Below, piece by piece: positions 7,685-15,568 of a stretch of DNA of 46,508 nt; the first letter of the stretch is position 1, and every line of letters begins with the position of its first letter. The DNA comes from Hallella mizrahii (lineage in GTDB: Bacteria; Bacteroidota; Bacteroidia; Bacteroidales; Bacteroidaceae), in NCBI RefSeq assembly GCF_009695775.1, contig NZ_VUNG01000031.1, positions 1-46,508 on the forward strand, given 5' to 3'. The notes beneath the pieces were generated by a model. The model had not been told where the DNA came from. It saw only the letters and a list, made by a program, of their open reading frames with translations, and searched no databases. Position numbers and translations under genes: made by a program.

Positions 7685-9349
7685 ATGGATTGGTTAACTT
7701 CCCTCTTTACTGTTCATTCTTCGATACAGACCGTTGTCATCATCTCTGTGATCATCGCTGCCGGTCTGGCTTTAGGCAAGATACGTGTCATGGGCATCTC
7801 GCTGGGCATCGCCTTCGTGTTTTTCGTGGGTATCGTAGCCGGCAATATCGGCATGTCTATTGACAAGGTGACGCTCGACTATGCCGAGACCTTCGGCCTG
7901 TCGATGTTTGTCTACTGTCTGGGACTGCATGTGGGTCCCAACTTCTTCGGTTCGCTTCGCCACGAGGGCATGATGCTCAACGTGTGGAGTCTGGCCGTCA
8001 TCGTCCTGGGCACCGCCTTTGCGCTGGCACTCTCGCCGTTGACAGGCATCAGCATACCGGTGATGACAGGTCTGCTCTGCGGTGCTACGACCAACACACC
8101 TGCCCTCGGTGCCGCCACGCAGGCACTGGCTCACGCCGGACTGCCCAGCAGCGACACGGCACTGGCCACGGCTGTTACCTACCCGCTCGGCGTGGTCGGC
8201 GTGATCATCGCCATGGTCCTGATCCGTAAGTTCTTTGTGAAACCGGCTGATCTCGAAGTCAAGAAGCTCAGCGACGACAACCATACCTATATCGCACAGT
8301 TCACCGCCATCAACCCGGCAATCATCGGCCGCACCATCCAGCAGATTGCTCTGATGACTCATGTGAAGTTCATTATCTCACGCATCTGGCGCGGCAAGCA
8401 GGTGCTCGTACCGGTAGCGACGACAGAACTGCACGTCAACGACAAACTGCTCGTCGTCACCAACAAAGAGGACGAGCAGGCCATGACGCTGCTCTTTGGA
8501 AAGAAGGAAAACGATCAGGACTGGAATAAAGAAGACATCGACTGGAACGCCATCGACGCCAACGTAGAGAGCCGCGTATGCGTCATCACACGTCCTTCGC
8601 TCAACGGCAAGCATCTCGGCGCACTGCACATGAGGCAGGCTTACGGTGTCAACGTCAGCCGCGTGATCCGTGGCGACATCAAGCTGTTGGCCAGCGACGA
8701 CCTGCGACTGGAATACGGCGACCGCATCACTATCGTGGGCAAGCACGAGAACCTCGACAATGCTGAGCATTTCTTTGGCAACTCGGTCAAGACTTTGGAG
8801 GAGCCAAACATCGGCAGCATCTTCCTCGGCATCGTGCTCGGTCTCATCCTCGGCTCTATTCCACTCAGCCTGCCAGGCATGGAGTCACCGATCCGCCTGG
8901 GCATTGCTGGTGGCCCGATCATCATGGGCATCATTGTCGGAGCCCTCGGTCCCCGCCTCCACCTCATCTCTTATACGACGCGCTCGGCCAGCCTCATGCT
9001 CCGCAAATTGGGACTGAGCCTCTACTTGGCTTGTCTGGGACTCGATGCCGGCAAAGATTTCCTCTCCACAGTCATCAAACCTGAGGGCCTCGTCTGGGTG
9101 GGCATAGGCTTCCTCATCACCCTCGTGCCCATCCTCATCATCGGCATCATCGCTCTCAAAGCCCATCGCTACGACTTCGGAACCATCTGTGGCATCCTCT
9201 GCGGCAGCATGGCCAACCCGATGGCACTGGGCTATGCCAACGACACGCTCAAAGGCGACACGGCCAGCATCTCTTACGCTTCGGTCTATCCCTTGGGCAT
9301 GTTCATCCGAGTCGTCATCGCGCAGATGATCATCATGTTCTTTGTTTAG
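7685..9349 (+). CDS. AspT/YidE-type putative transporter with two RCK_C domains
   Basis: A membrane protein of 554 residues from the ATG at 7685 (MDWLTSLF); an earlier in-frame ATG at 7640 adds 15 polar residues. The two halves are membrane repeats: GLSMFVYCLGLHVGPNFFG in the first and GLSLYLACLGLDAGKDFLS in the second, each followed by a glycine-rich TTNTPALGAA or SMANPMALGYAN motif. Between them, roughly residues 195-370, are two TrkA-C-like regulatory domains. This layout is that of the aspartate:alanine exchanger (AAEx) family and its relatives YidE and YbjL. The substrate is unknown. Confidence 0.88.
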   Translation: MDWLTSLFTVHSSIQTVVIISVIIAAGLALGKIRVMGISLGIAFVFFVGIVAGNIGMSIDKVTLDYAETFGLSMFVYCLGLHVGPNFFGSLRHEGMMLNVWSLAVIVLGTAFALALSPLTGISIPVMTGLLCGATTNTPALGAATQALAHAGLPSSDTALATAVTYPLGVVGVIIAMVLIRKFFVKPADLEVKKLSDDNHTYIAQFTAINPAIIGRTIQQIALMTHVKFIISRIWRGKQVLVPVATTELHVNDKLLVVTNKEDEQAMTLLFGKKENDQDWNKEDIDWNAIDANVESRVCVITRPSLNGKHLGALHMRQAYGVNVSRVIRGDIKLLASDDLRLEYGDRITIVGKHENLDNAEHFFGNSVKTLEEPNIGSIFLGIVLGLILGSIPLSLPGMESPIRLGIAGGPIIMGIIVGALGPRLHLISYTTRSASLMLRKLGLSLYLACLGLDAGKDFLSTVIKPEGLVWVGIGFLITLVPILIIGIIALKAHRYDFGTICGILCGSMANPMALGYANDTLKGDTASISYASVYPLGMFIRVVIAQMIIMFFV

Positions 9350-9394
9350 AATTCAACAAACGTGCCGGACAGATGACGGCACAGAGAATAATCC

Positions 9395-9780
9395 TGACAA
9401 AACTCCTTCTTTCTGAACTTGCAATCCAGAGAAGCTGAAAACGGAAAATCGACTTACTGACCTCAGATTTGAAGCATAAAATGAGGGAAACTGCCTGATG
9501 AAGGGGAAAGAACTATGGTTTGACAGCATCAAAACACTGAGATGACAAGGTAAAACAACTGAGATGAACATGAGAAAACAGTTGTTTGATGGAAAATTCT
9601 CTAGAGAATTTTCCATCAAACAACCTTTTTTATTTCGACCGATTTTATCATTTTTCCATAAAGCACTATGTTTCAGCACCTTATAAAAAATCGCTGAAAT
9701 TCGCAAAAATCAGCCCTAAGAACATCTTGCTGCTGAAAATCGCCTGTATGAGCGCGGAAAAATGTCAGTTTCGCGGACAA
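9395..9780 (+). repeat. CTCTAGAG palindromic element, copy A
   Basis: Homologous along its length to 45808-46181. Shared landmarks are TGACAAAA at the left end, TCCAGAGAAG, GAGATGAC before the palindrome, a perfect palindrome at the centre, ATCATTTTTC after it, TCGCAAAAATC blocks, CTTGCT, and GTCAGTTT at the right end. No open frame spans it and it lacks terminal inverted repeats, so it is not an ordinary IS. Confidence 0.7.
9581..9624. repeat. 44-bp perfect palindrome of copy A
   Basis: The sequence reads identically on both strands from 9581 to 9624, centred between 9602 and 9603 in CTCTAGAG. The core is AATTCTCTAGAGAATT and the outer arm is GTTGTTTGATGGAA. It can form a 22-bp hairpin or cruciform. 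A T-rich run follows on the right. Confidence 0.95.
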
Positions 9781-9955
9781 AAGATCACCTAAGCAGCATG
9801 GGTGCGACAAAAAGCGATGACGGCAAGCGGTAACAACGTAACTACTCAGCGAATGTAGGCCAAAAGGCAGAAAATAAAAAGGTAATGCAGTAAAAAACTT
9901 ACTTCTAACTAATAACTACTTGCTAACTTCTCCATCGGTAGTGACATCATCCACC

Positions 9956-10070
9956 GTAGGGGCGGGGTTTATCCCCGCCCTAACCCCCGTGACAGTAATC
10001 AATCCACACCCCGTGCCACATGTTTTTTATATCTTTGCGGGGTTAGGGCGGGGATAAACCCCGCCCCTAC
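9956..10070. repeat. Inverted repeat rich in GGGGCGGGG, 32-bp arms
   Basis: The arm at 9956-9987 is perfectly complementary to 10039-10070 across a 51-bp spacer. Each arm also contains the self-complementary part GGGCGGGG-TTTAT-CCCCGCCC, so each can fold alone. The spacer contains TATCTTTG at 10030-10037, a possible -7 box pointing right. Confidence 0.85.
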
Positions 10071-10214
10071 TTTCTCACCGCCTGCCGCACCGTTAACGGG
10101 GTAATACCACCCAAACGATGTGGATGCTATCCACCAAAAGGAATTCACAGAATAGTTACGTAACAACCGAAATTGGTTAATATACGTCAAAAAACCGTTA
10201 TTTTCCTTTGGAAA

Positions 10215-10246
10215 TTTGTTACTTTGGAAAATAAACCCTATCTTTG
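10215..10246 (+). promoter_or_regulatory. Promoter of the thioredoxin-lipoprotein gene
   Basis: TTTG at 10215-10218 and TATCTTTG at 10239-10246 are 20 bp apart, a near-consensus Bacteroidetes promoter. The ATG at 10274 leaves a leader of roughly 20 bases. Confidence 0.8.
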
Positions 10247-10273
10247 CACTGTTTTCCAACGGAAAGTATATAT

Positions 10274-10792
10274 ATGAGTAAAAGTTCAACCCTGCTGTCG
10301 CTCTTATTTTTGCTTCCGATGACCCTCAGCATTTCATGCACGGGCAAAACCACACAGCCCGACGGTCAGAAGCGTAGCAACGCCAAGGCGCAAGAGCAAA
10401 CAGCAACAAAGAAAAAGGAGAAAAAGAATATGGAAGTAAAGGAGTTAACAACCCAGGAGTTCAAGGAGAAGGTGATGAACTACGACGTACATCCCAAGGA
10501 GTGGGTGTTTGAAGGTGACAAACCGGTGATCATCGACTTCTATGCCACCTGGTGCGGTCCTTGCAAGGCTACAGCGCCAATCGTGGCAGACATCGCCAAG
10601 ACATACGCCGGAAAGATCGATGTATATAAGGTGGACGTGGATCAGCAGCAAGAGCTTGCCGCCACATTTGGCATCCGCTCCATCCCTACGATCTTCTTCA
10701 TCCCGAAGCAGGGTGATCCACAGGTGCAGGTGGGGGCCATGAACCGTGCGCAGTTCGACGAGGCCATCAAGGAGATTCTCCTCCCAGAATAA
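10274..10792 (+). CDS. Thioredoxin-fold lipoprotein
   Basis: A 172-residue protein. A hydrophobic signal (residues 5-20) ends at Cys22 in a SISC lipobox-like site, so it is probably lipid-anchored outside the inner membrane; the lipobox is not a perfect match. A Lys/Gln-rich linker (30-55) precedes a thioredoxin domain with active site WCGPC at 93-97 and the cis-proline block IRSIPTIFF. It probably reduces or exchanges periplasmic disulfides, and DsbD encoded nearby at 12607-14748 would be a natural electron donor (inference). The start at 10274 fits the promoter at 10215-10246. A MarR-type gene follows after 13 bp. Confidence 0.88.
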   Translation: MSKSSTLLSLLFLLPMTLSISCTGKTTQPDGQKRSNAKAQEQTATKKKEKKNMEVKELTTQEFKEKVMNYDVHPKEWVFEGDKPVIIDFYATWCGPCKATAPIVADIAKTYAGKIDVYKVDVDQQQELAATFGIRSIPTIFFIPKQGDPQVQVGAMNRAQFDEAIKEILLPE

Positions 10793-10805
10793 TCCTTTGC
10801 GCACA

Positions 10806-11171
10806 ATGGAAACAGAATGTATCTGTAGACTCCGGAAGATCTACAAGGCCATCACGGCTTTTGAGACGCAGGTGGAGGCTTCATTGGGCGTGAATATCAA
10901 CGCGATGATGCTCCTCTGCCTGCTCTCGGAGAAAGAAAATCTATCGGCCGGCGAGATTGCCGACGAGATGGGGCTCACCCGCTCCAACGCCTCGAAGGTC
11001 ATCGCCTCACTGGAGAAGAGCGGCAGCATCCGTCGCCGCATCTGCAAGGAGGACGGCCGCAGCATGCGCTTCCATCTGACCAGGCAAGGTGAGGAGCTTC
11101 TTGAGCACGTCCATTGCGACAGCCTGCAACTGCCAGAAGAGCTCAGGAAGGTGGTTGAGGCGAATGAATAA
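10806..11171 (+). CDS. MarR-family transcriptional regulator
   Basis: A 121-residue winged-helix protein. The helix-turn-helix LSAGEIADEMGLTRSNASKVIASLEKSG is followed by a wing with RRRICKEDGRSMRFHLT, typical of MarR proteins, although the whole is somewhat shorter than the usual 135-150. It starts 13 bp after the thioredoxin-lipoprotein gene and ends at a strong terminator, so the two are probably one operon. The ligand and target are unknown; a role in redox or stress control of its neighbour is possible. Confidence 0.85.
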   Translation: METECICRLRKIYKAITAFETQVEASLGVNINAMMLLCLLSEKENLSAGEIADEMGLTRSNASKVIASLEKSGSIRRRICKEDGRSMRFHLTRQGEELLEHVHCDSLQLPEELRKVVEANE

Positions 11172-11176
11172 AAAAC

Positions 11177-11235
11177 AAAAAAGGCTCACTCGAGCAACAG
11201 ACATCAGCGTCTGTCAGCTCGAGTGAGCCTTTTTT
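11177..11235. terminator. Bidirectional intrinsic terminator between convergent genes
   Basis: AAAAAAGGCTCACTCGAG at 11177-11194 pairs perfectly with 11218-11235, with a smaller inner stem (CAGAC/GTCTG). It has A-tract and T-tract ends for both strands and lies between the MarR gene (plus) and the desulfidase gene (minus). Confidence 0.92.
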
Positions 11236-11256
11236 ATATTGAGCAAAGCGAAGTGC

Positions 11257-12552
11257 TTAGCACCCGCCCTTGTGCGTCATGATGTTGAGTACCATGTCGT
11301 CTGTGGAGCACATGGCTTCTTTGCCGATGCTGGTGAGGTTGTGGATGCTCTTGTCCACGTCCTCGTCGATGATGCCCTCGGCGGCGGTGACGTGCTCGCC
11401 CTCCATGCTCAGCAGAGCGGAGAGCAAGGCTGAGGACACACCGGAACAGATCTTGATCGAGCAACTCGGCTTCGCGCCGTCGCAGATCATGCCCGTGAGG
11501 TTGGCGATCATGTTCTTCACCGCATGACAGACACGCGTGAAGTCCCCACCCATCAGGTAGACGATGCCACAGCTCGAACCGATGCTTGCCACCACACAAC
11601 CGCAGAGCGCACTGAGCTTGCCAAGGCTCTGCTTGATGTAGATGGCCGTGAGATGCGAGAGCGTCAGCGCACGGATGAGTTCCTCCTCGGTATTTTCGTT
11701 CTCCTCGGCATACACGGCGACAGGATTGGTAGCGCAGATGCCCTGGTTGCCCGAACCGGAGTTGGACATCACGGGAATCATGGCGCCACCCATACGGGCG
11801 TCACAGGCCAGAGCCGTCTCGGAGATGATATGCGAGAAGATCGTCTTGCCGAAGATGCCATGACTCAAAGGGCGGTCGATGGTCTTACCCAGACAGTGGC
11901 CGTAGTTGCCCTTTTTGCTCTCCTCGGCCGCACGGATATTGTAGTCGCGCGTTTGCAGGATGAAGCGGATATCATCGAGCGGTGCTGTGGTGGCAAAGTC
12001 CCACACCATGCGCAAGGTCAACTGTACCTCTTCCTCCTCGGCACTGCCGCCAAGGCAAGCCCGCTTGTCCAGGAGTACCTTGCCGCAGGCTTCCTCATAG
12101 ACGAAATGGGTGTGGCCGCCGGCAATGATCGCCGTTGCCTTGTCGCCGTCAGCCTCGCAGGTCACCTCGATATAGAGTTTCTCGGTGATATTCTCTTTGA
12201 GATTGATGTCGATATGATCGCCCTCGATATATTTCTTTCCCTCCTCGAGGATGTCGGGCGTCAGGTCGCGCAGCACCTCCAACTGGTATTTGCTTTTTCC
12301 GCAGAGCGCACCGAGCGCAATGGCAATGGGCAGTCCGATCATCCCCGTACCGGGAATGCCTACTCCCATCGCGTTTTTCAGCATGTTGGCACTCAGCAGC
12401 ACCGAGATATGAGACGGACGCTTGCCCAAGTCCTCCGTGGCTCTTGCGGTACAGAGGGCCACGGCCATTGGCTCTGTACAGCCAATGGCGGGGACAACCT
12501 CTTTTTTTATGAGAGAGATAATGGAATGATTGAGTTCACTATTGTTATTCAT
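11257..12552 (-). CDS. L-cysteine desulfidase (CyuA/YhaM, UPF0597-type)
   Basis: A 431-residue cytoplasmic protein of the serine-dehydratase-alpha-like UPF0597 family. The N-terminal EVVPAIGCTEPMAVAL (Cys25) is the family signature, and the C-terminal half has Gly- and Cys-rich blocks (NSGSGNQGICA, SSCGIVYLMGG, MICDGAKPSCSIK) expected to hold a 4Fe-4S cluster. Family members break L-cysteine to pyruvate, ammonia and sulfide. The length is normal. It is followed on the same strand side by a spacer of about 54 bp from dsbD, whose 3' end lies upstream; they may be co-transcribed. Confidence 0.88.
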   Translation of the reverse strand: MNNNSELNHSIISLIKKEVVPAIGCTEPMAVALCTARATEDLGKRPSHISVLLSANMLKNAMGVGIPGTGMIGLPIAIALGALCGKSKYQLEVLRDLTPDILEEGKKYIEGDHIDINLKENITEKLYIEVTCEADGDKATAIIAGGHTHFVYEEACGKVLLDKRACLGGSAEEEEVQLTLRMVWDFATTAPLDDIRFILQTRDYNIRAAEESKKGNYGHCLGKTIDRPLSHGIFGKTIFSHIISETALACDARMGGAMIPVMSNSGSGNQGICATNPVAVYAEENENTEEELIRALTLSHLTAIYIKQSLGKLSALCGCVVASIGSSCGIVYLMGGDFTRVCHAVKNMIANLTGMICDGAKPSCSIKICSGVSSALLSALLSMEGEHVTAAEGIIDEDVDKSIHNLTSIGKEAMCSTDDMVLNIMTHKGGC

Positions 12553-12606
12553 AGTAGATAGGTATCAATTTGCTGAAGAATACTGTAGCCCCGAAGGGCC
12601 ACAGGT

Positions 12607-14748
12607 TTATTTTCCGGCTTTGTAGTTGTCAAGGCCCTTCTGCAGGAAGTCGAGATAGGCGGGCACATCCTCTTTATAGCTGAACGAGCCACTGAGCGGA
12701 TTGCCTTCGTTGTCGACCGTGACATAGAAAGGCTGGGCGTTAGCGCCGAACTTATGGCTTTGGAGATAGCTCCACTTGTCGCCGACGGTGCGCAGCGTAC
12801 GGTGCTGTCCGTTGTCGTTGACCTCGATAGGCTTTGGCAATGGCGTCTTGTCATCGACATAGAGCGAGATAAGCACATAGTCTTTCTCGAGCTTGTCAGC
12901 CACTTGGGGATCTGTCCAGACCGAGGCCTCCATCTTACGGCAGTTGACGCAGCCATAGCCTGTGAAGTCGAGCATCACTGGCTTGCCCAAGGCTTTGGCA
13001 GCCGCCATACCTTCCTCATAGTTCTTGTATTTAGCCTCGACGGTCTTCGTGTTAAGGTTGAAGTCCTGTGTGTTCATAGGAGGAGCGAAAGCCGAGACTG
13101 CTTTGCAGGGAGCACCCCACAGGCCCGGCAGCATGTAGACGGCGAAGGCGATGGAGCACAAGCCAAGCATCACGGCAGGGACAGGCATGGGACGGTTGAG
13201 CTCGCCACCGATTTCGTCGCTGCGGAATTTCAGCCAGCCGACCAGATAGCAGCCCAAAGCCAGGAAGATGACAATCCAAAGAGAGAGGAACACCTCTCGG
13301 TCGAGGATGTGCCAACCATAGGCCAAATCAGCCACGCTGAGGAACTTCAGCGAGAAGGCAAGCTCGACGAAGCCGAGCACCACCTTGATCTGATTCATCC
13401 AAGAACCGCTCTTCGGACTCTTCTTCATCAGTGTCGGGAACATGGCAAAGAGCGAGAACGGGATGGCCAAAGCCAAGGCGAAGCCAAACATGCCCACGGC
13501 GGGACCGACCCAGTTGCCCGATGTCACGGTCTCAACCAGCAGCAGGCCGATGATCGGGGCAGTGCAGGAGAAGCTGACGAGCACAAGGGTGAACGCCATG
13601 AGGAAGATAGAGAGCAGACCCGTCGTCTTGCTGGCTTTGGAGTCTACGCTGTTGGCCCAGCTGTCCGGCAACTTGATCTCAAACCAGCCAAAGAAGCTCA
13701 CGGCAAAGATCACCAGCAAGAGGAACAGGAAGATATTGAAGACAGCATTGGTAGAAAGCGCGTTGAGCGTGTTGGGACCGAAGATCGCCGTCACGCCAAT
13801 ACCGAGGGCGAGATAGATGACCACAATGGAGATGCCATAGGTGACGGCGTCGCGGATACCTTTCTTCTTGTCGTCTTTGGAACGTTTCAAGAAGAAGCTG
13901 ACCGTCATCGGGATGATGGGCCAGATGCAGGGCATGACGAGGGCGAGCAGTCCGCCCACGAGTCCCATGAGGAATATATATAATAAGGAGTGGTTGGCAA
14001 TGTCGCCCGTACCACCGAACTGCTGGAGTTGCTTGATCACCGGACGCCAGAGCATGTCCTTATCAGCACTGGAGAGTGAGGCACTGGCAGCGGCAGCAGC
14101 CTGTGCGGCAGAGTCGGCTTGTAGTTTGGCAAGCGAGTCGACTCTGAGTTGCTCCAAGGCTGCGGCAGCCTCGGGATCGCCTTCCTGAGCCTTGAGCATC
14201 AAAGCCTGCTCCTGAGCAGACATGGGGGCACCGGGCTGAGCACCGGCGGCTGTGGCAGAAGCGGCGGCAGTCTTCGCGGCAGCAACGTCGACGGCAGGAC
14301 TCTTGCCCGACTGCTTAATGTTTACATCAGTGGGCGGCAGGCAGTTCTGGTCGTTGCAAGCACCATAGGTCAGATAAGCGTCGATGGAGTAAGTAGGCTT
14401 GGTGAACTTGATCTTCTGCACGAACTGCACGCTATTCTCGAAGTAGCGCAGCTTCATGTCGAAGAGCTTGTCGAAAGAGGAAATCTCGTGTCCCACAGCC
14501 TTCAACTTGCCGACAAGCTGCACGCCGTCGAGCTTGTTGACATTAAAAGTGGCGGAGATAGGACCGTCAGCACCGAGTCCGGTGGAATAAACGTGCCATC
14601 CGCTCTCGATTCTTCCGGAGAACACAATCTCAGCCTCAGCCGATCCGTTGGTCTTCAAATGGGAAGAGAACTTCACGGGGTTGAGCATTTGTGCGTTGGC
14701 CAGCAGGGTAAAGACCAGCAGCAAGGCCAGTGTCATTGCTTTTTTCAT
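12607..14748 (-). CDS. dsbD: Thiol:disulfide interchange protein DsbD
   Basis: Brings electrons from cytoplasmic thioredoxin to periplasmic thiol proteins. From the ATG at 14748 (713 residues) it has a cleavable signal ending near ANAQ, an N-terminal periplasmic domain (to about 160), an Ala/Gln-rich linker, a central membrane domain with Cys-containing motifs MPCIWPIIPM and SFSCTAPIIG, and a C-terminal thioredoxin domain with GYGCVNCRKME (CVNC near residue 600). A longer frame begins at 14796, but its extra 16 residues precede a good signal peptide. The extended linker is longer than in the E. coli protein. Confidence 0.93.
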   Translation of the reverse strand: MKKAMTLALLLVFTLLANAQMLNPVKFSSHLKTNGSAEAEIVFSGRIESGWHVYSTGLGADGPISATFNVNKLDGVQLVGKLKAVGHEISSFDKLFDMKLRYFENSVQFVQKIKFTKPTYSIDAYLTYGACNDQNCLPPTDVNIKQSGKSPAVDVAAAKTAAASATAAGAQPGAPMSAQEQALMLKAQEGDPEAAAALEQLRVDSLAKLQADSAAQAAAAASASLSSADKDMLWRPVIKQLQQFGGTGDIANHSLLYIFLMGLVGGLLALVMPCIWPIIPMTVSFFLKRSKDDKKKGIRDAVTYGISIVVIYLALGIGVTAIFGPNTLNALSTNAVFNIFLFLLLVIFAVSFFGWFEIKLPDSWANSVDSKASKTTGLLSIFLMAFTLVLVSFSCTAPIIGLLLVETVTSGNWVGPAVGMFGFALALAIPFSLFAMFPTLMKKSPKSGSWMNQIKVVLGFVELAFSLKFLSVADLAYGWHILDREVFLSLWIVIFLALGCYLVGWLKFRSDEIGGELNRPMPVPAVMLGLCSIAFAVYMLPGLWGAPCKAVSAFAPPMNTQDFNLNTKTVEAKYKNYEEGMAAAKALGKPVMLDFTGYGCVNCRKMEASVWTDPQVADKLEKDYVLISLYVDDKTPLPKPIEVNDNGQHRTLRTVGDKWSYLQSHKFGANAQPFYVTVDNEGNPLSGSFSYKEDVPAYLDFLQKGLDNYKAGK

Positions 14749-14882
14749 TTGTAGTTTCCTAATACGATGAATATTTTCTAAATGTTCTATCTTCAATACG
14801 CTTTCATTGACATTATGGTTACTGGGCGCAAAATTTATTGAGGGTTTTTAACAATTCCACCGACTGTTTTCCCCGAAACGGA

Positions 14883-15350
14883 TTAATATTCGACTTTATC
14901 CTTGCTGTTCCGCCACAGCTCAAACGCCTTGATCGCTTCCTGCGGCAACAGGCGCTCCATGGCTTTATCGCGGTCTTCGGGACGCAGCGCGATCTCGTGA
15001 TAGATGAAGTCGTCGTCGAAGCCAATGTCAGCAGCGTCCTTGCGTGTGTTGGCATAATAGATCTTGTCGAGATGGGCCCAGTAGATGGCACCAAGACACA
15101 TCGGACAGGGCTCGCACGAACAATAGATCTCACAACCTTGGAGATCAAAGGTCTGAAGCTTACTGCACGCGATGCGTATGGCGTTGACCTCGGCGTGCGC
15201 CGTCGGGTCATGGTCTTTGGTAACACTGTTGCTGGCCTCGGCGATGATCTCGCCGTCACGCGCAATGACAGCGCCAAAGGGTCCGCCACCATGCCGTATG
15301 CTGTCTATGCTCAGCGCAATGGCTTCATGCATCAATTCTTCTTTCGTCAT
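14883..15350 (-). CDS. guaD: Guanine deaminase (cytidine-deaminase fold)
   Basis: Converts guanine to xanthine in purine salvage. The 155-residue product has the zinc motifs HAEV (His52, Glu54) and PCPMC (Cys82, Cys85). Its C-terminal part, AADIGFDDDFIYHEI followed by FELWRNSKDKVEY, closely resembles Bacillus subtilis GuaD and differs from TadA, which lacks that tail. The ATG at 15350 was chosen because the upstream frame to 15422 encodes an AT-rich non-family stretch. A single-gene unit; the neighbour upstream on this strand is a GH43 gene 220 bp away. Confidence 0.87.
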   Translation of the reverse strand: MTKEELMHEAIALSIDSIRHGGGPFGAVIARDGEIIAEASNSVTKDHDPTAHAEVNAIRIACSKLQTFDLQGCEIYCSCEPCPMCLGAIYWAHLDKIYYANTRKDAADIGFDDDFIYHEIALRPEDRDKAMERLLPQEAIKAFELWRNSKDKVEY

Positions 15351-15505
15351 TGTAATGTATAATGTATAGTGTATAAAGAATAATGTATAAATAAATGTCT
15401 GTCTCTTCCCCCCTTTCTGCATCTTCTTCTCCCATTCTGCTCCTTCTTCTCCCTTCTAATCATTTTTCCCTTCTTCCTTTTGGGGGGAACAAGGGTGGGC
15501 TCATT

Positions 15506-15525
15506 CCCTCCCCCTGGGGGGAGGG
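15506..15525. repeat. CCCTCCCC/GGGGAGGG intergenic palindrome, copy 2
   Basis: CCCTCCCCCTGGGGGGAGGG followed by TTAGGGAGAGGG, the reverse of the CCCTAA-CCCTCCC arrangement at 5191-5214. Lies between guaD and the GH43 gene. Confidence 0.8.
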
Positions 15526-15568
15526 TTAGGGAGAGGGCTTTGGGGGCTTCAGGGAGAGGACCCTTGAT

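Larger units (their letters stand above)
9350..10273. other. Repeat-rich intergenic region of about 0.92 kb
   Basis: No gene is apparent. It holds a full copy of the CTCTAGAG palindromic element (9395-9780), a 32-bp inverted repeat rich in GGGGCGGGG (9956-10070), and the promoter of the downstream thioredoxin gene. About 9781-9955 shows nothing I can name. Confidence 0.6.

Noticed and set aside
9581..9624. Ordinary intrinsic terminator for the transporter gene
   Set aside because: It lies about 230 bp past the stop, is perfectly symmetric, and belongs to a repeat family whose flanks are conserved too. A terminating effect is possible but does not explain the flank homology.
11524..12561. 345-codon plus-strand frame opposite the cysteine desulfidase
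   Set aside because: The minus strand carries the family signature at its N-terminus and ends before a terminator; the plus frame has no motif.
13984..14600. Long plus-strand frames opposite dsbD (also 12754-13983)
   Set aside because: They lie opposite DsbD, which has full domains and a signal peptide. The antisense translations are rich in His, Asp and Gln in the way of shadow frames in GC-rich coding DNA.
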